DNA of 64,000 bases from CAMPKL01 sp963817465 (GTDB lineage Bacteria > Acidobacteriota > Terriglobia > Bryobacterales > UBA6623). The DNA lies in contig CAWFOP010000011.1 in the NCBI GenBank assembly GCA_963817465.1, positions 62,001-126,000 on the forward strand, given 5' to 3'. A program made the translations under genes and the position numbers. Shown here one piece after another: positions 8,364-16,900 of the stretch (position 1 is the stretch's first letter; every line of letters starts with the position of its first letter). The notes beneath the pieces were generated by a model, which was not told the origin of the DNA, ran no database searches, and worked only from the letters and a program-made list of their open reading frames with translations.

Positions 8364-9215
8364 TTAATTCCAATCAATATGTTCGTGGACGATGACTATT
8401 TCCTCCATCGCGACCGTGTTCCCGCCTCCTTTTGCCTCGGTTGCGGTTTCGACCGAGAGCGCCAGGGCGGCGTCGAGTCTCGTCCCCGCGACTTCAGGTC
8501 GGACTTCCAGTTCCACCACGGCGTCTCGGACCGCGCCGGCATCGATTCCGAAGACCGTCCGTGATGCTGTGATCCTGGACTGGCCGGCTGGGGTCACAGT
8601 CGCGGCGTAGGTCGCGACGACGGAGCCGTCCACGGCGTTCTTCACGACCGCTGTCACCGTTGCGGACGTGGATCCGAAGTTGGCGATCCGCACGATCGAC
8701 CTTCCGTCGCCGATAAACAGCGGAGCCGAAGTTGCTCGAGTCTCGTCGGTCGCGGTCACGAGCCCGTAGGAACTATGTCTGCCGTATGTCTGCTCAGACG
8801 TGAGATCGCGGGCGCTCAGGAATCGCCCCGAGAAGTAGACGGGCTTGGATGCGGAGGGGTCGGAGTAGACCAGGATAACGACCGTTCCGACGATCGCCTC
8901 CCGGCAATCGGGCTCTTGAGGTTCAGGGAGACGATCAACATAGACGCCGCCGACGCCGGCCCGGACTCGTGCGCCCCGGCCGCCGCCGACGAATGTCGTC
9001 GCACGGTCTACGGTTCTTCCGGATTCGAAATCGACGAGCCGAACCTCGATCGAGCGGCTCAGCGTCTCAGGATTGTAGGCGGCGGCTTCGACGAGGTCTC
9101 CGCGGCAAAGAGTCAGAGGTCCGACTGTATAGACCTGCTCCGGGGATTCCGCGTGGGCGGATATGGCGAAGATCAGAGCATTGATGACGGCGAGGGCGAC
9201 GATATAACGGCGCAT
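8364..9215 (-). CDS. Secreted protein of unknown function, beta-rich
   Basis: 283 residues from ATG 9215, with GGAGG 6 bases upstream. A Sec signal peptide (MRRYIVALAVINALIFAISAHA) is cleaved after AHA. The mature part is rich in Val, Thr, Ser and Gly with alternating hydrophobic residues, and looks like two or three immunoglobulin-like sandwiches (VRIANFGSTSATVTAVVKNA, then the VVATYAATVTPAGQSRI strand run). I do not recognise a family or catalytic motif. By eye the base composition is less GC-rich than its neighbours. It lies 80 bases downstream of the epimerase-like gene on the same strand but has its own ribosome site. Confidence 0.6.
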   Translation of the reverse strand: MRRYIVALAVINALIFAISAHAESPEQVYTVGPLTLCRGDLVEAAAYNPETLSRSIEVRLVDFESGRTVDRATTFVGGGRGARVRAGVGGVYVDRLPEPQEPDCREAIVGTVVILVYSDPSASKPVYFSGRFLSARDLTSEQTYGRHSSYGLVTATDETRATSAPLFIGDGRSIVRIANFGSTSATVTAVVKNAVDGSVVATYAATVTPAGQSRITASRTVFGIDAGAVRDAVVELEVRPEVAGTRLDAALALSVETATEAKGGGNTVAMEEIVIVHEHIDWN

Positions 9216-9295
9216 GGTGGCCTCCAGGGTTCGGCGATCCGAGTTCTTAACCCTGTAAGCGCCGTTCGCGACTCGATTCCCTCGCAGGAGATCTC

Positions 9296-10255
9296 TCAGG
9301 CGGCTGCCGGAGTCCGCCGCTCTTCCTCCAGCCAGAGCAGTGTCGCCGGCAGCGTCTGGTCATACGGCGTGACGGTGAGATCGCCCAGCAGCTTCTCGAG
9401 CTTGGAAGCGTCGTAGGCGATGGGCTTCAGATAGTCGGGAACCATCTTCATGAAGCCGCGCAAGTCTGGGCTGAAGAGGCTGACCAGCCGCAGCATCCAC
9501 AGCCCGGCCGAGCGCATTTTGACGTCGTGACCGAGCGCGCCGCTCACGATCCGCCGGAAGCTGTCGCCGCTCAACGGCCCGCCGCCGGGCAGGATCCAGC
9601 GCTGGCCGAAGGCTTCGTCGCGCTCGGCGATTTCCGCGGCCATCTCCATGGCGTCGGGCACGTAGACGTACTCACGCGGCGTATCGAGCGAGCCCAGCCA
9701 GTTGACCGTCTTGCCGTCCGTCGCTTCCTGCAGGGCCTGCTGCAAGCTGCTGGTACGCACCTCCGGCCCATAGAAGTCCGGCAGATTGAGGACGGCCGCG
9801 CCGGCGGATTGCAGAATGTCTTCCGCTTCGCGCCGATGACGGACCCAGTCATTGCCGTCTTGGCGCGGATGGTCTTCGTTCAGGGGGCTTTGTTGCAAGG
9901 GCAGGTACGCCCAAAAGCTCGAGACGTGGACGATGCGCGCGCCCGCGGCGGCGGCCGCTTTGACCAAAGAGCGCGCGGTCTTGGCGTGCGCGTCCATCTG
10001 ATCCGGCGGCAGGCCGATGCAGTCAAAGACGACGGAAGCGCCGTCGACGGCTTTCGCGAGTTGATCGGCGTCGAGAGCGCTTGCCGCAACGATGTCTTCG
10101 CCGGTCGCGCCGAAGATGCGCTGCATTTTCTCACGGCTGCGCGAAACGACGCGCGTTGTCTTGCCTCGTCTGCGCAGCGCCGCGGCGAGGTGGAAGCCGG
10201 TGGGGCCGGTCGCGCCGAGCACGACCGCGGGGGGTGGGGGTTTTTCCTCCTTCAT
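9296..10255 (-). CDS. NAD(P)-binding epimerase/reductase (NmrA/SDR-like)
   Basis: 319 residues from ATG 10255; a much longer open frame exists, but this start gives the normal N-terminal Rossmann strand (AVVLGATGPTGFHLAAALRR) and follows GAGGG. The nucleotide motif GATGPTGFH is at about residues 13-21. Residues near 110 read HVSSFWAYLP and 150 reads LPDFYGPE, matching atypical extended SDR proteins in which the catalytic Tyr of YxxxK is displaced. The family includes isoflavone-reductase-like and sugar-nucleotide epimerase-like proteins. The natural substrate is unknown. Start and spacing suggest its own transcript, divergent from the nucleotidyltransferase-like gene at 10307. Confidence 0.8.
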   Translation of the reverse strand: MKEEKPPPPAVVLGATGPTGFHLAAALRRRGKTTRVVSRSREKMQRIFGATGEDIVAASALDADQLAKAVDGASVVFDCIGLPPDQMDAHAKTARSLVKAAAAAGARIVHVSSFWAYLPLQQSPLNEDHPRQDGNDWVRHRREAEDILQSAGAAVLNLPDFYGPEVRTSSLQQALQEATDGKTVNWLGSLDTPREYVYVPDAMEMAAEIAERDEAFGQRWILPGGGPLSGDSFRRIVSGALGHDVKMRSAGLWMLRLVSLFSPDLRGFMKMVPDYLKPIAYDASKLEKLLGDLTVTPYDQTLPATLLWLEEERRTPAAA

Positions 10256-10294
10256 AGCGCCCTCATGTTGGCACACGCCTTTCGCGCGGTTCGC

Positions 10295-10300
10295 TAGCAT
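10295..10300 (+). promoter_or_regulatory. -10-like box TAGCAT, 6 bases before a TTG start
   Basis: TAGCAT ends 6 bases before TTG 10307, the spacing expected if transcription begins at the start codon. No ribosome-binding sequence is present. Confidence 0.4.
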
Positions 10301-10306
10301 TGTCGA

Positions 10307-10687
10307 TTGGCTCTGGACACGCGCACCAAAATCGTCGCGCCGCAACAGCTCGACAAGGACGGCTCGAAGACGGCTTTCGCCTTCGGACGCTTCGACGTGC
10401 TGACAGTGGATCACTGCTCGACGCTCGAGGAGGCGAAGGCGGGCGCGGACCGGCTGATCGTAGCGGTGGAGGCGGATTCTCCCGAGGCGCCGACGTTGCT
10501 CGATGAATCCTCGCGGGCGCAGTTGGCGGCGGCGCTGGCGGCCGCGGACCGCGTGGTAATCTGTGACCGAGCCGCGACCGACGCGCTGATCGCCGCGCTC
10601 GAGCCGGTGAGCGTAGTCGATGTCGAGTCCCGCGTGCGGCGCGACATCGTAGCCGATGTCCTCCTCCGCCATCGTTCCGAAGGGTGA
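10307..10687 (+). CDS. Degenerate RfaE2/HldE-like cytidylyltransferase-fold protein
   Basis: 126 residues from a TTG start. Residues 22-60 align by eye with the heptose-1-phosphate adenylyltransferase domain of RfaE/HldE (FGRFDVLTVDH, then LEEAKAGADRLIVAVEAD). The nucleotide-binding HxGH motif reads T33-V-D35-H36, so the first His and the Gly are gone. The later RAQLAAALAAADRVVICD and ALIAALEPVSVVDVE segments also fit. In HldE this domain activates heptose phosphate for LPS inner core. Loss of HxGH makes normal catalysis unlikely; a structural or regulatory role, or a changed substrate, is inferred. It overlaps the downstream GT9 gene by 32 bases, so the two are probably translationally coupled. 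Confidence 0.7.
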   Translation: MALDTRTKIVAPQQLDKDGSKTAFAFGRFDVLTVDHCSTLEEAKAGADRLIVAVEADSPEAPTLLDESSRAQLAAALAAADRVVICDRAATDALIAALEPVSVVDVESRVRRDIVADVLLRHRSEG

Positions 10688-11717
10688 AATTCGCAAGGCG
10701 CTGATTGTCCGTCTCGGCGCGCTGGGCGACGTGGTGCACGCGCTTCCGGCGGCAAGTCTGCTCAGGCGGGAGGCGCCGGCGGCCGAGATTCACTGGCTGG
10801 TCGATCCGCGCTGGGCGCCCTTGCTCGCAGGCTCGCCGGCGATCGACAAAGTCATCACACTTCCGCTCAAGGCCTGGCAGGGCTCGCCGCTGTCGGCGCG
10901 CCGCGCTCGCGCCGTATGGGATGTCGTCCGGGGCTTGCGCGGCGAGCGCTACGACTTGGCCCTCGATCTGCAGGGGCTGCTCAAGTCGGCTGTCGCGGCG
11001 CGCGCCGCAGGCGCCCGTCGGGTCGTCGGCTTTGACCGCTCGGAAGCACGTGAGGGCGCGGCGACAATCTTCTACTCGCAAGCGCTTCGCACCGGGCGAA
11101 CCCATGTCGTCGATCGTTATGCGGAGTTGGCGCGTTTAGCCGTCGGCGGTTCGCCGCGCGCACTGGAGGCGCCGCTGCCGCGAGGCGAGGAGTCCGAACA
11201 GCTTCCGCAGGGGGAGTTCGTCTTGGCGAGCCCGCTCGCCGGGTGGAAGTCGAAGCAATGGCCCGCCGAGCGCTATGCCGAGCTGGCGAACATGCTGTGG
11301 AGGGAGCGCGGGATGCAACTGGTGCTCGATTGCGCGCCGGCTGACGCGGCCTATTGCAGACGAATTGCGGCGCTGGCGTCGGACGGCTCTTGCGTCGTCC
11401 AGGCGTCTACGATCGCGCAGCTCATCGGAGCCACGCGCCGCGCAACGGCGGTCGTCGGCGTCGACAGCGGACCGCTGCATCTGGCCGCCGCGCTGGCGAA
11501 GTCGGGGGTAGCTCTATTCGGTCCCACCGATCCCGCTCGCAACGGGCCCTACGCGGGCGGCTTTACCGTCTTGCGCGCGCCTGGGGCGAAGACGTCGTAC
11601 AGGCGCGCGGACGAATATTCGGAGTCGATGCGGGCGCTGAGCGTCGAAACGGTGTGGGCCTCGCTCGGGCATTTGATCCCGGCGCCGCAACGATCGACCG
11701 TCGATGTTGGAGACTAA
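10656..11717 (+). CDS. Glycosyltransferase family 9 protein (ADP-heptose:LPS heptosyltransferase type)
   Basis: 353 residues from ATG 10656. The N-terminal Rossmann-like half starts with ALIVRLGALGDVVHALPA, the hallmark of WaaC/WaaF-type heptosyltransferases. The C-terminal half has the ADP-sugar site VVGVDSGPLHLAAAL near residue 265 and ALFGPTDPARNGPY near 285. Such enzymes add L-glycero-D-manno-heptose from ADP-heptose to Kdo or heptose of the LPS core on the cytoplasmic face of the inner membrane. WaaC-like identity is plausible from the GDVVHALPA form, but the acceptor is not certain. It overlaps the nucleotidyltransferase-like gene by 32 bases and is followed after 5 bases by the SGNH hydrolase. 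Confidence 0.88.
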   Translation: MSSSAIVPKGEIRKALIVRLGALGDVVHALPAASLLRREAPAAEIHWLVDPRWAPLLAGSPAIDKVITLPLKAWQGSPLSARRARAVWDVVRGLRGERYDLALDLQGLLKSAVAARAAGARRVVGFDRSEAREGAATIFYSQALRTGRTHVVDRYAELARLAVGGSPRALEAPLPRGEESEQLPQGEFVLASPLAGWKSKQWPAERYAELANMLWRERGMQLVLDCAPADAAYCRRIAALASDGSCVVQASTIAQLIGATRRATAVVGVDSGPLHLAAALAKSGVALFGPTDPARNGPYAGGFTVLRAPGAKTSYRRADEYSESMRALSVETVWASLGHLIPAPQRSTVDVGD

Positions 11718-11722
11718 GAAGG

Positions 11723-12808
11723 ATGCGGATTGTTTCGTTGGCCCTCGCGGCCCTCTCTCTTGCGGGCCCGGCCCTGTTGCCGGCGCAGGATGTGCCGACG
11801 CGCGATGAAGCCCAAAAGCTCTATCGCGAGATCGGCGATTTGATGGAGGCCTCGGCTGTCGTAGTGCCGGAGTTGGCCCGCGCCGGCGCGCCTTTGACCG
11901 AGACGGTCAGGCAGCAGGTTCAACTGCTTGAAGGGGACCAGGAACGCGACCACGTCGGGGTGATGTACCGCTTGCTCACGAATGCGAAAGTCTATCTGCA
12001 GCTCGTCGACGCCTTGCCCAAGCCGCCCAGTTTCTCAAAAGCGGTGCGCGGGCAAGTCGAGGAGTTGCGGCTGAAGGTCGATCGTACCGATGCGTACTTT
12101 CGGCATGTGCTCGACCAACGTCAGGAGCAGATCCGCGGCGCCGACCGCGACAACCTGGCGCGCTACAGCGAGGCGAACGCTACGCTCGGTCCGCCGCAGA
12201 AGGACGAGCGGCGCGTCGTTTTCCTGGGCGATTCGATTACCGACATCTGGGAGATCAATCAGTTTTTTCCCGGCAAACCGTATGTCAACCGCGGAATCGG
12301 CGGCCAGGTCACGGGTCAAATGCTGGGGCGGATGCGCGCTGACGTACTGGCCCTCAAGCCGTCGGCCATGCTCTTGCTCGGAGGGACGAACGACCTGGCG
12401 CACGGCGTGCCGGTCCAAACCATCGAGAACAATATCGCGATGATCGCCGATCTCGCCGATGCTCACGGGATCCAGGTGATTCTGGCGTCGGTCACGCCGG
12501 TCAGCGACTATCACGAGGACGCCAACCCGCGGAATCATCGCACGACGCGGCGGCCGCCCGCCACGATCATCGAGATCAACGATTGGATCAAGGCTTTCGC
12601 ACAGGCGGAAGGGTACGTGTACCTCGACTACTTCTCGGCGTTGGTCGACGATCAAGGTATGCTGCGAGCCGATTTGGCGGACGACGGGTTGCATCCGAAC
12701 ACGGAAGGCTTCAAGATCATGGCGCCGCTGGCCGAGGCCGCGATTGCGGAGGCGCTCAAGACCAAGCCGGCGGCCAAGCACGAAAAGAAACGGTTCGGAA
12801 TTTTCTGA
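11723..12808 (+). CDS. Exported SGNH/GDSL-family esterase with an N-terminal helical region
   Basis: 361 residues from ATG 11723, directly after AAGAAGG. A signal peptide (LALAALSLAGPALLPAQ) is followed by about 130 residues of amphipathic helix (VPTRDEAQKLYREIGDLMEA onward). The hydrolase domain starts at about residue 165: block I VVFLGDSITDIW (nucleophile Ser), block II NRGIGGQVTG, block III LLGGTNDLAHG (Asn) and block V DDGLHPNTEGF (Asp-x-x-His). All four catalytic blocks are intact. It probably hydrolyses an acetyl or acyl ester outside the cytoplasm. The helical N-terminal part may be a partner-binding or family-specific extension. It is the third gene of the plus-strand run starting at 10307. 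Confidence 0.88.
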   Translation: MRIVSLALAALSLAGPALLPAQDVPTRDEAQKLYREIGDLMEASAVVVPELARAGAPLTETVRQQVQLLEGDQERDHVGVMYRLLTNAKVYLQLVDALPKPPSFSKAVRGQVEELRLKVDRTDAYFRHVLDQRQEQIRGADRDNLARYSEANATLGPPQKDERRVVFLGDSITDIWEINQFFPGKPYVNRGIGGQVTGQMLGRMRADVLALKPSAMLLLGGTNDLAHGVPVQTIENNIAMIADLADAHGIQVILASVTPVSDYHEDANPRNHRTTRRPPATIIEINDWIKAFAQAEGYVYLDYFSALVDDQGMLRADLADDGLHPNTEGFKIMAPLAEAAIAEALKTKPAAKHEKKRFGIF

Positions 12809-12830
12809 GACTTTCGAGAGAAACAATACG

Positions 12831-13385
12831 ATGGGACTGTTAGAGATTCTTGGCTTCGGGGGCGACAAGCGGCCCACGCCCAGCAGTGCGGCCGGCGCTT
12901 CCGACACGATTCGCAAGATATCCGCCGCGCTCGATGAAATCGAGCCCGCCAAGGCCCGCTACATCGCCCTGTTCGCCTACATCCTTGGACGCGTCGCGAA
13001 CGCGGACCTGGACGTCAGCGAAGAGGAGTCGCGCGAGATGGAACGGATCGTGGAAGGTCTGGCCGGCTTGCCCGAAGAACAAGCCGTGCTGGTGGTGCGC
13101 ATCGCAAAGACGCAGAACACACTGTTCGGTTCGTCGGAACACTACACCCTCACGCAAGAGTTCAACGACATCGCGTCGCGCGCGCAAAAGCTGGCGCTGC
13201 TGAACTGTTTGTTCGCCGTGTCGTCTTCGGATCATTCGATTTCGACCCTGGAAGACAACGAGATTCGGCTGATCGCCAGCGAGCTGAAGCTGGACCACCA
13301 AGACTTCATCGCGGCGCGCTCGGCTTATAGGCAATACCTGGAAGTGCTGAAAAAGCCTGAACCGTCCTCGGAGGACGAGGATTGA
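12831..13385 (+). CDS. TerB-like (tellurite-resistance-type) cytoplasmic protein
   Basis: 184 residues from ATG 12831, with GAGAG 10 bases upstream. The helical segment from about residue 40 (YIALFAYILGRVANADLDVS) with EEESREMERIVEGLAGL after it, plus a later ISTLEDNEIRLIASELKLD, fits the TerB/co-chaperone DjlA-like helical domain, which has two acidic metal-binding-like motifs (ADLDVSEEE and STLEDNE). The C-terminus is acidic (SSEDED). The family's biochemical role is uncertain; it is linked to stress response and membrane complexes. It sits between the SGNH hydrolase and an exported prolyl isomerase, in a tightly spaced run (gaps of 22 and 4 bases). Confidence 0.75.
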   Translation: MGLLEILGFGGDKRPTPSSAAGASDTIRKISAALDEIEPAKARYIALFAYILGRVANADLDVSEEESREMERIVEGLAGLPEEQAVLVVRIAKTQNTLFGSSEHYTLTQEFNDIASRAQKLALLNCLFAVSSSDHSISTLEDNEIRLIASELKLDHQDFIAARSAYRQYLEVLKKPEPSSEDED

Positions 13386-13389
13386 AGCG

Positions 13390-13959
13390 ATGCGCGGGCG
13401 TTGGCGCGCGGCCATGGCGGCCGCTGTTCTCTTCCTCTTGTCGATTCCGGCCGCGGCCGAGAATAAGCCGAAGGTCGTGCTCGAAACATCCAAGGGCCCC
13501 GTCACGATCGAGCTGTTCGTCGAGGAGGCGCCGAAGACGGTCGAGAATTTCCTGCGCTACGTCGACTCGGGCTTCTACAGCGACACCGTATTCCATCGCG
13601 TGATTCCCGGGTTCGTCGTACAGGGCGGCGGGTTCACTCCCGAATTGCAGCTCAAACCCACGTTTCCGCCCGTTCCCATCGAGTCGAAGCACGGCCTGGA
13701 AAACGTCCGCGGCACGGTGGCGATGGCGCGTCAGGACGACAAGGACAGCGCCACGTCGCAGTTCTTCATCAACCTCGACGACAACGACCGCCTGAATCGG
13801 ACCGTGCGGGGCTTCGGCTACACGGTTTTCGGGCGCGTGATCGAGGGCATGGACGTGGTCGACCAAATCGCCCGTGCACAGACCAGCAAGCGCGGCCCAA
13901 TGGAAGACGTCCCGATCATTCCCGTGTTCCTCGACAAGGCTTATCGGCTGACGGAATAG
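13390..13959 (+). CDS. Exported cyclophilin-type peptidyl-prolyl cis-trans isomerase
   Basis: 189 residues. Start ATG 13390 gives a signal peptide (AAMAAAVLFLLSIPAAAE). The cyclophilin core begins with VVLETSKGPVTIELF and contains FHRVIPGFVVQGGG (catalytic Arg-Val-Ile-Pro) near residues 74-87 and the substrate segment ATSQFFINLDDN near residue 120. Length and motif order match short bacterial PpiA/PpiB enzymes. It speeds folding at Xaa-Pro bonds; the signal places it in the periplasm, as for PpiA. The gene starts 4 bases after the TerB-like gene and is 39 bases from the helicase start. Confidence 0.93.
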   Translation: MRGRWRAAMAAAVLFLLSIPAAAENKPKVVLETSKGPVTIELFVEEAPKTVENFLRYVDSGFYSDTVFHRVIPGFVVQGGGFTPELQLKPTFPPVPIESKHGLENVRGTVAMARQDDKDSATSQFFINLDDNDRLNRTVRGFGYTVFGRVIEGMDVVDQIARAQTSKRGPMEDVPIIPVFLDKAYRLTE

Positions 13960-13984
13960 GCGGCGGAGTCGCGGTCGCGTCCGC

Positions 13985-13990
13985 TAGGAT
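13985..13990 (+). promoter_or_regulatory. -10-like box TAGGAT, 8 bases before the helicase GTG start
   Basis: TAGGAT ends 8 bases before GTG 13999; no Shine-Dalgarno sequence lies between. An ATG at 13989 overlaps the box and is out of frame. The arrangement suggests a leaderless helicase mRNA. Confidence 0.45.
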
Positions 13991-13998
13991 GAGCGTTC

Positions 13999-16900
13999 GT
14001 GAGCGCTCTCGCCGGTTTCGACCCCCTCGTTTCCGATTGGTTTCGCGAATCCCTGGGCGAGCCCACCGAGCCGCAGGTGCTCGGCTGGCCCGAGATTCGT
14101 TCGGGCCGCGACGTTCTCATCTCGGCTCCGACGGGTTCGGGCAAGACCTTGGCGGCCTTCTTGGAAGCCATTGACGAGCTGGTGCGGCGGTCCCGGGCGG
14201 GTGACCTCCCCGACGCTGTCCAGGTGGTCTACGTCTCGCCGCTCAAGGCGCTCAGCAACGACATTCAGAAGAACCTCGAAGGGCCGCTGGCGGCGATCCA
14301 GGCGCGGGCGGCGGAGCGTGGCGCCGCGATCGACGTACGTGCTGCGGTGAGGACCGGGGACACCAACGCCTACCAGCGCCAGAAGATGCTCGAGCGGCCG
14401 CCTCACATCCTGGTGACGACCCCCGAGTCGCTGTTCATTCTGTTGACGGCGAGGCGCGGCCGCGAAATGTTGCGCACCGCCCGGACGGTCATCGTCGATG
14501 AAATCCACGCGGTCGCCGACGACAAACGCGGCTCGCACCTGGCCCTGAGCATCGAGCGGCTCGACGGGCTGGTTCGCGAAGACGGCGGCCGGCTGCAGCG
14601 CGTCGGGCTATCGGCCACGGTGAGCCCGGTTGAAGAGGTGGCGCGATTTCTGACCGGGCGGGAGGCGGCGCGGATCATCCAGGTCGGGCACACGCGGCCC
14701 ATGCGGCTGGCGGTCGAAGCGACGGGCGACGAGCTCAGCGCGGTCGCCAGTCAGAGCCTTTGGGCGGAGATCCACGACCGGTTGGCGGGGCTGATCCTTG
14801 AAAACAGGACGACGCTGGTCTTCGTCAATACCCGGCGGCTGGCCGAGCGCGTCTGCCACGCGCTGGAGGAGCGTCTGGGCCCGGGCGTGGTGATGGCGCA
14901 CCATGGCAGCCTCTCGAAGGAGCGGCGGCTCGAAGCGGAACGGCGCTTGAAGGGCGGGGAACTGCGGGCGGTCGTGGCGACGGCTTCGCTCGAGCTGGGT
15001 ATCGACATCGGCGCGGTCGATCTGGCATGCCAGATCGGCTCGCCACGCTCGATCGCCGTTGCCCTGCAGCGCGTCGGACGGTCGGGCCACTGGGTCGGAG
15101 CGATCCCGGACGGGCGCTTTTTCCCCACCACGCGCGACGAGCTCATCGAATGCGCGGCGCTGGTGCGGGCGATTCGCGCCGGGAGATTGGACCGCCTCGA
15201 AATCCCCGAAGCGCCGCTGGACATATTGGCGCAGCAACTGGTCGCCGAGGCCGCCGCGCGAGACGAGCAGACGGTCGACGGCGCCTTCGACTGGGCCACA
15301 CGCGCCTATCCCTATCGCAACCTGGAGCGGACGCGGTTCGACCAGCTCATCGACATGCTCGCCGACGGCATCGTCTCGGCGCGCGGGCGCAACGGCGCCT
15401 ATCTGCACTTCGACCGCGTCAACGGACGCATCCGTGCTCGCCGCGGAGCGCGACTGGCGGCGATTACGTCCGGCGGGGCGATTCCCGACACCGCGCAGTA
15501 CCAGGTGATCGCCGAGCCCGAGGGCGGCTTGGTGGGCATGATCGACGAAGACTTCGCGGTCGAATCGTCGACAGGCGACGTCTTCCTGCTGGGGACGACC
15601 TCGTGGCGCGTGCGGCGGGTCGAGCCGGGCCGCATGCGCGTCGAGGACGCCCACGGCGCCGCGCCGACCGTGCCGTTTTGGCTGGGCGAAGCGCCGGGGC
15701 GCACTTGGGAGCTGTCCGAAGAAGTCTGGCGTCTGCGCGAAGAGATCGACGACCAAGAAGACTCGGCGGTCGAGTGGCTGACGGCGGAGTGCGGCCTCAG
15801 CCGCGTCGGCGCCGAACAAGCCGCCGAATATGTGGCGGCGGGCAAGCGCATTCTGGGCGCGCTGCCGACCGGCGAGACGATCATCGCCGAGCGGTTCTTC
15901 GACGAGTCGGGCGGCATGCAACTGGTGCTGCACACGCCGTTCGGCGCCAGAGTGAACCGTGCCTGGGGTTTGGCCCTGCGCAAGCGCTTCTGCCGTTCGT
16001 TCAACTTGGAGCTGCAGGCGGCGGCGACCGACAACGGCGTTAACATTTCGTTGACCGAGCAGCACGCCTTTCCGCTCGATCTCGTCTTTGAGTTCCTCAA
16101 GCCGGAGACGCTGGAGCACACGCTGACGCAGGCGCTGCTCGACTCGCCGATGTTCGCTTCGCGCTGGCGCTGGAACGTTTCTCGGGCGCTCGCTGTGCCG
16201 CGCTTCTCGGGCGGCAGGAAGACGCCGCCGCCGATCCAACGCATGCGCGCCGAGGATCTGCTGGCCGGCGTCTTTCCGGACCAAGCGGCCTGCGCGGAGA
16301 ACCTGACGGGCGAAATCCGCATCCCCGACCACCCCCTGGTCGACGAGACGATCCGCAATTGCCTCTACGACGCGATGGACTATCGCCGCCTCAGCGAAAT
16401 CATCGTGCGTATTCAGTCCGGGGAGATTCGCACTCGCGCGGTTGAAACTCCCGAGCCGTCGCCGTTCTCGCACGAGATTCTGAACGCGATGCCGTGGGCG
16501 TTTCTCGACGACGCGCCTCTGGAAGAGCGCCGCGCTCGGGCCGTGCAGCTTCGCCGCTCGCGTGACCCGAATGCAATCGACGCGGACGCGGCGCTGTCCG
16601 CCGAAGCGATCGCTCAGGTGAGCGAGGAGGTCGCGCCGCAGGTGCGCGACGCCGATGAGCTGCACGACGCGCTGCTTTCGGTGATCCTGATGCCGCCCGT
16701 CGCCGAGTGGGAGGAGTGGTTCGACGAATTGCGGGCGGCCGGCCGCGCGAGCGAGCTCGGCGTCGCGCCGATGTGGGTGGCGACCGAACGGCTCGGGCGC
16801 ACGGGCGACGTGCCCGAAATCCTGCGCGGTTGGCTCGAAGTCAGCGGACCCGCCACGGCGGCGGAGTGGGCTGAACGGCTGCATCTCGATGCGGCTGACG

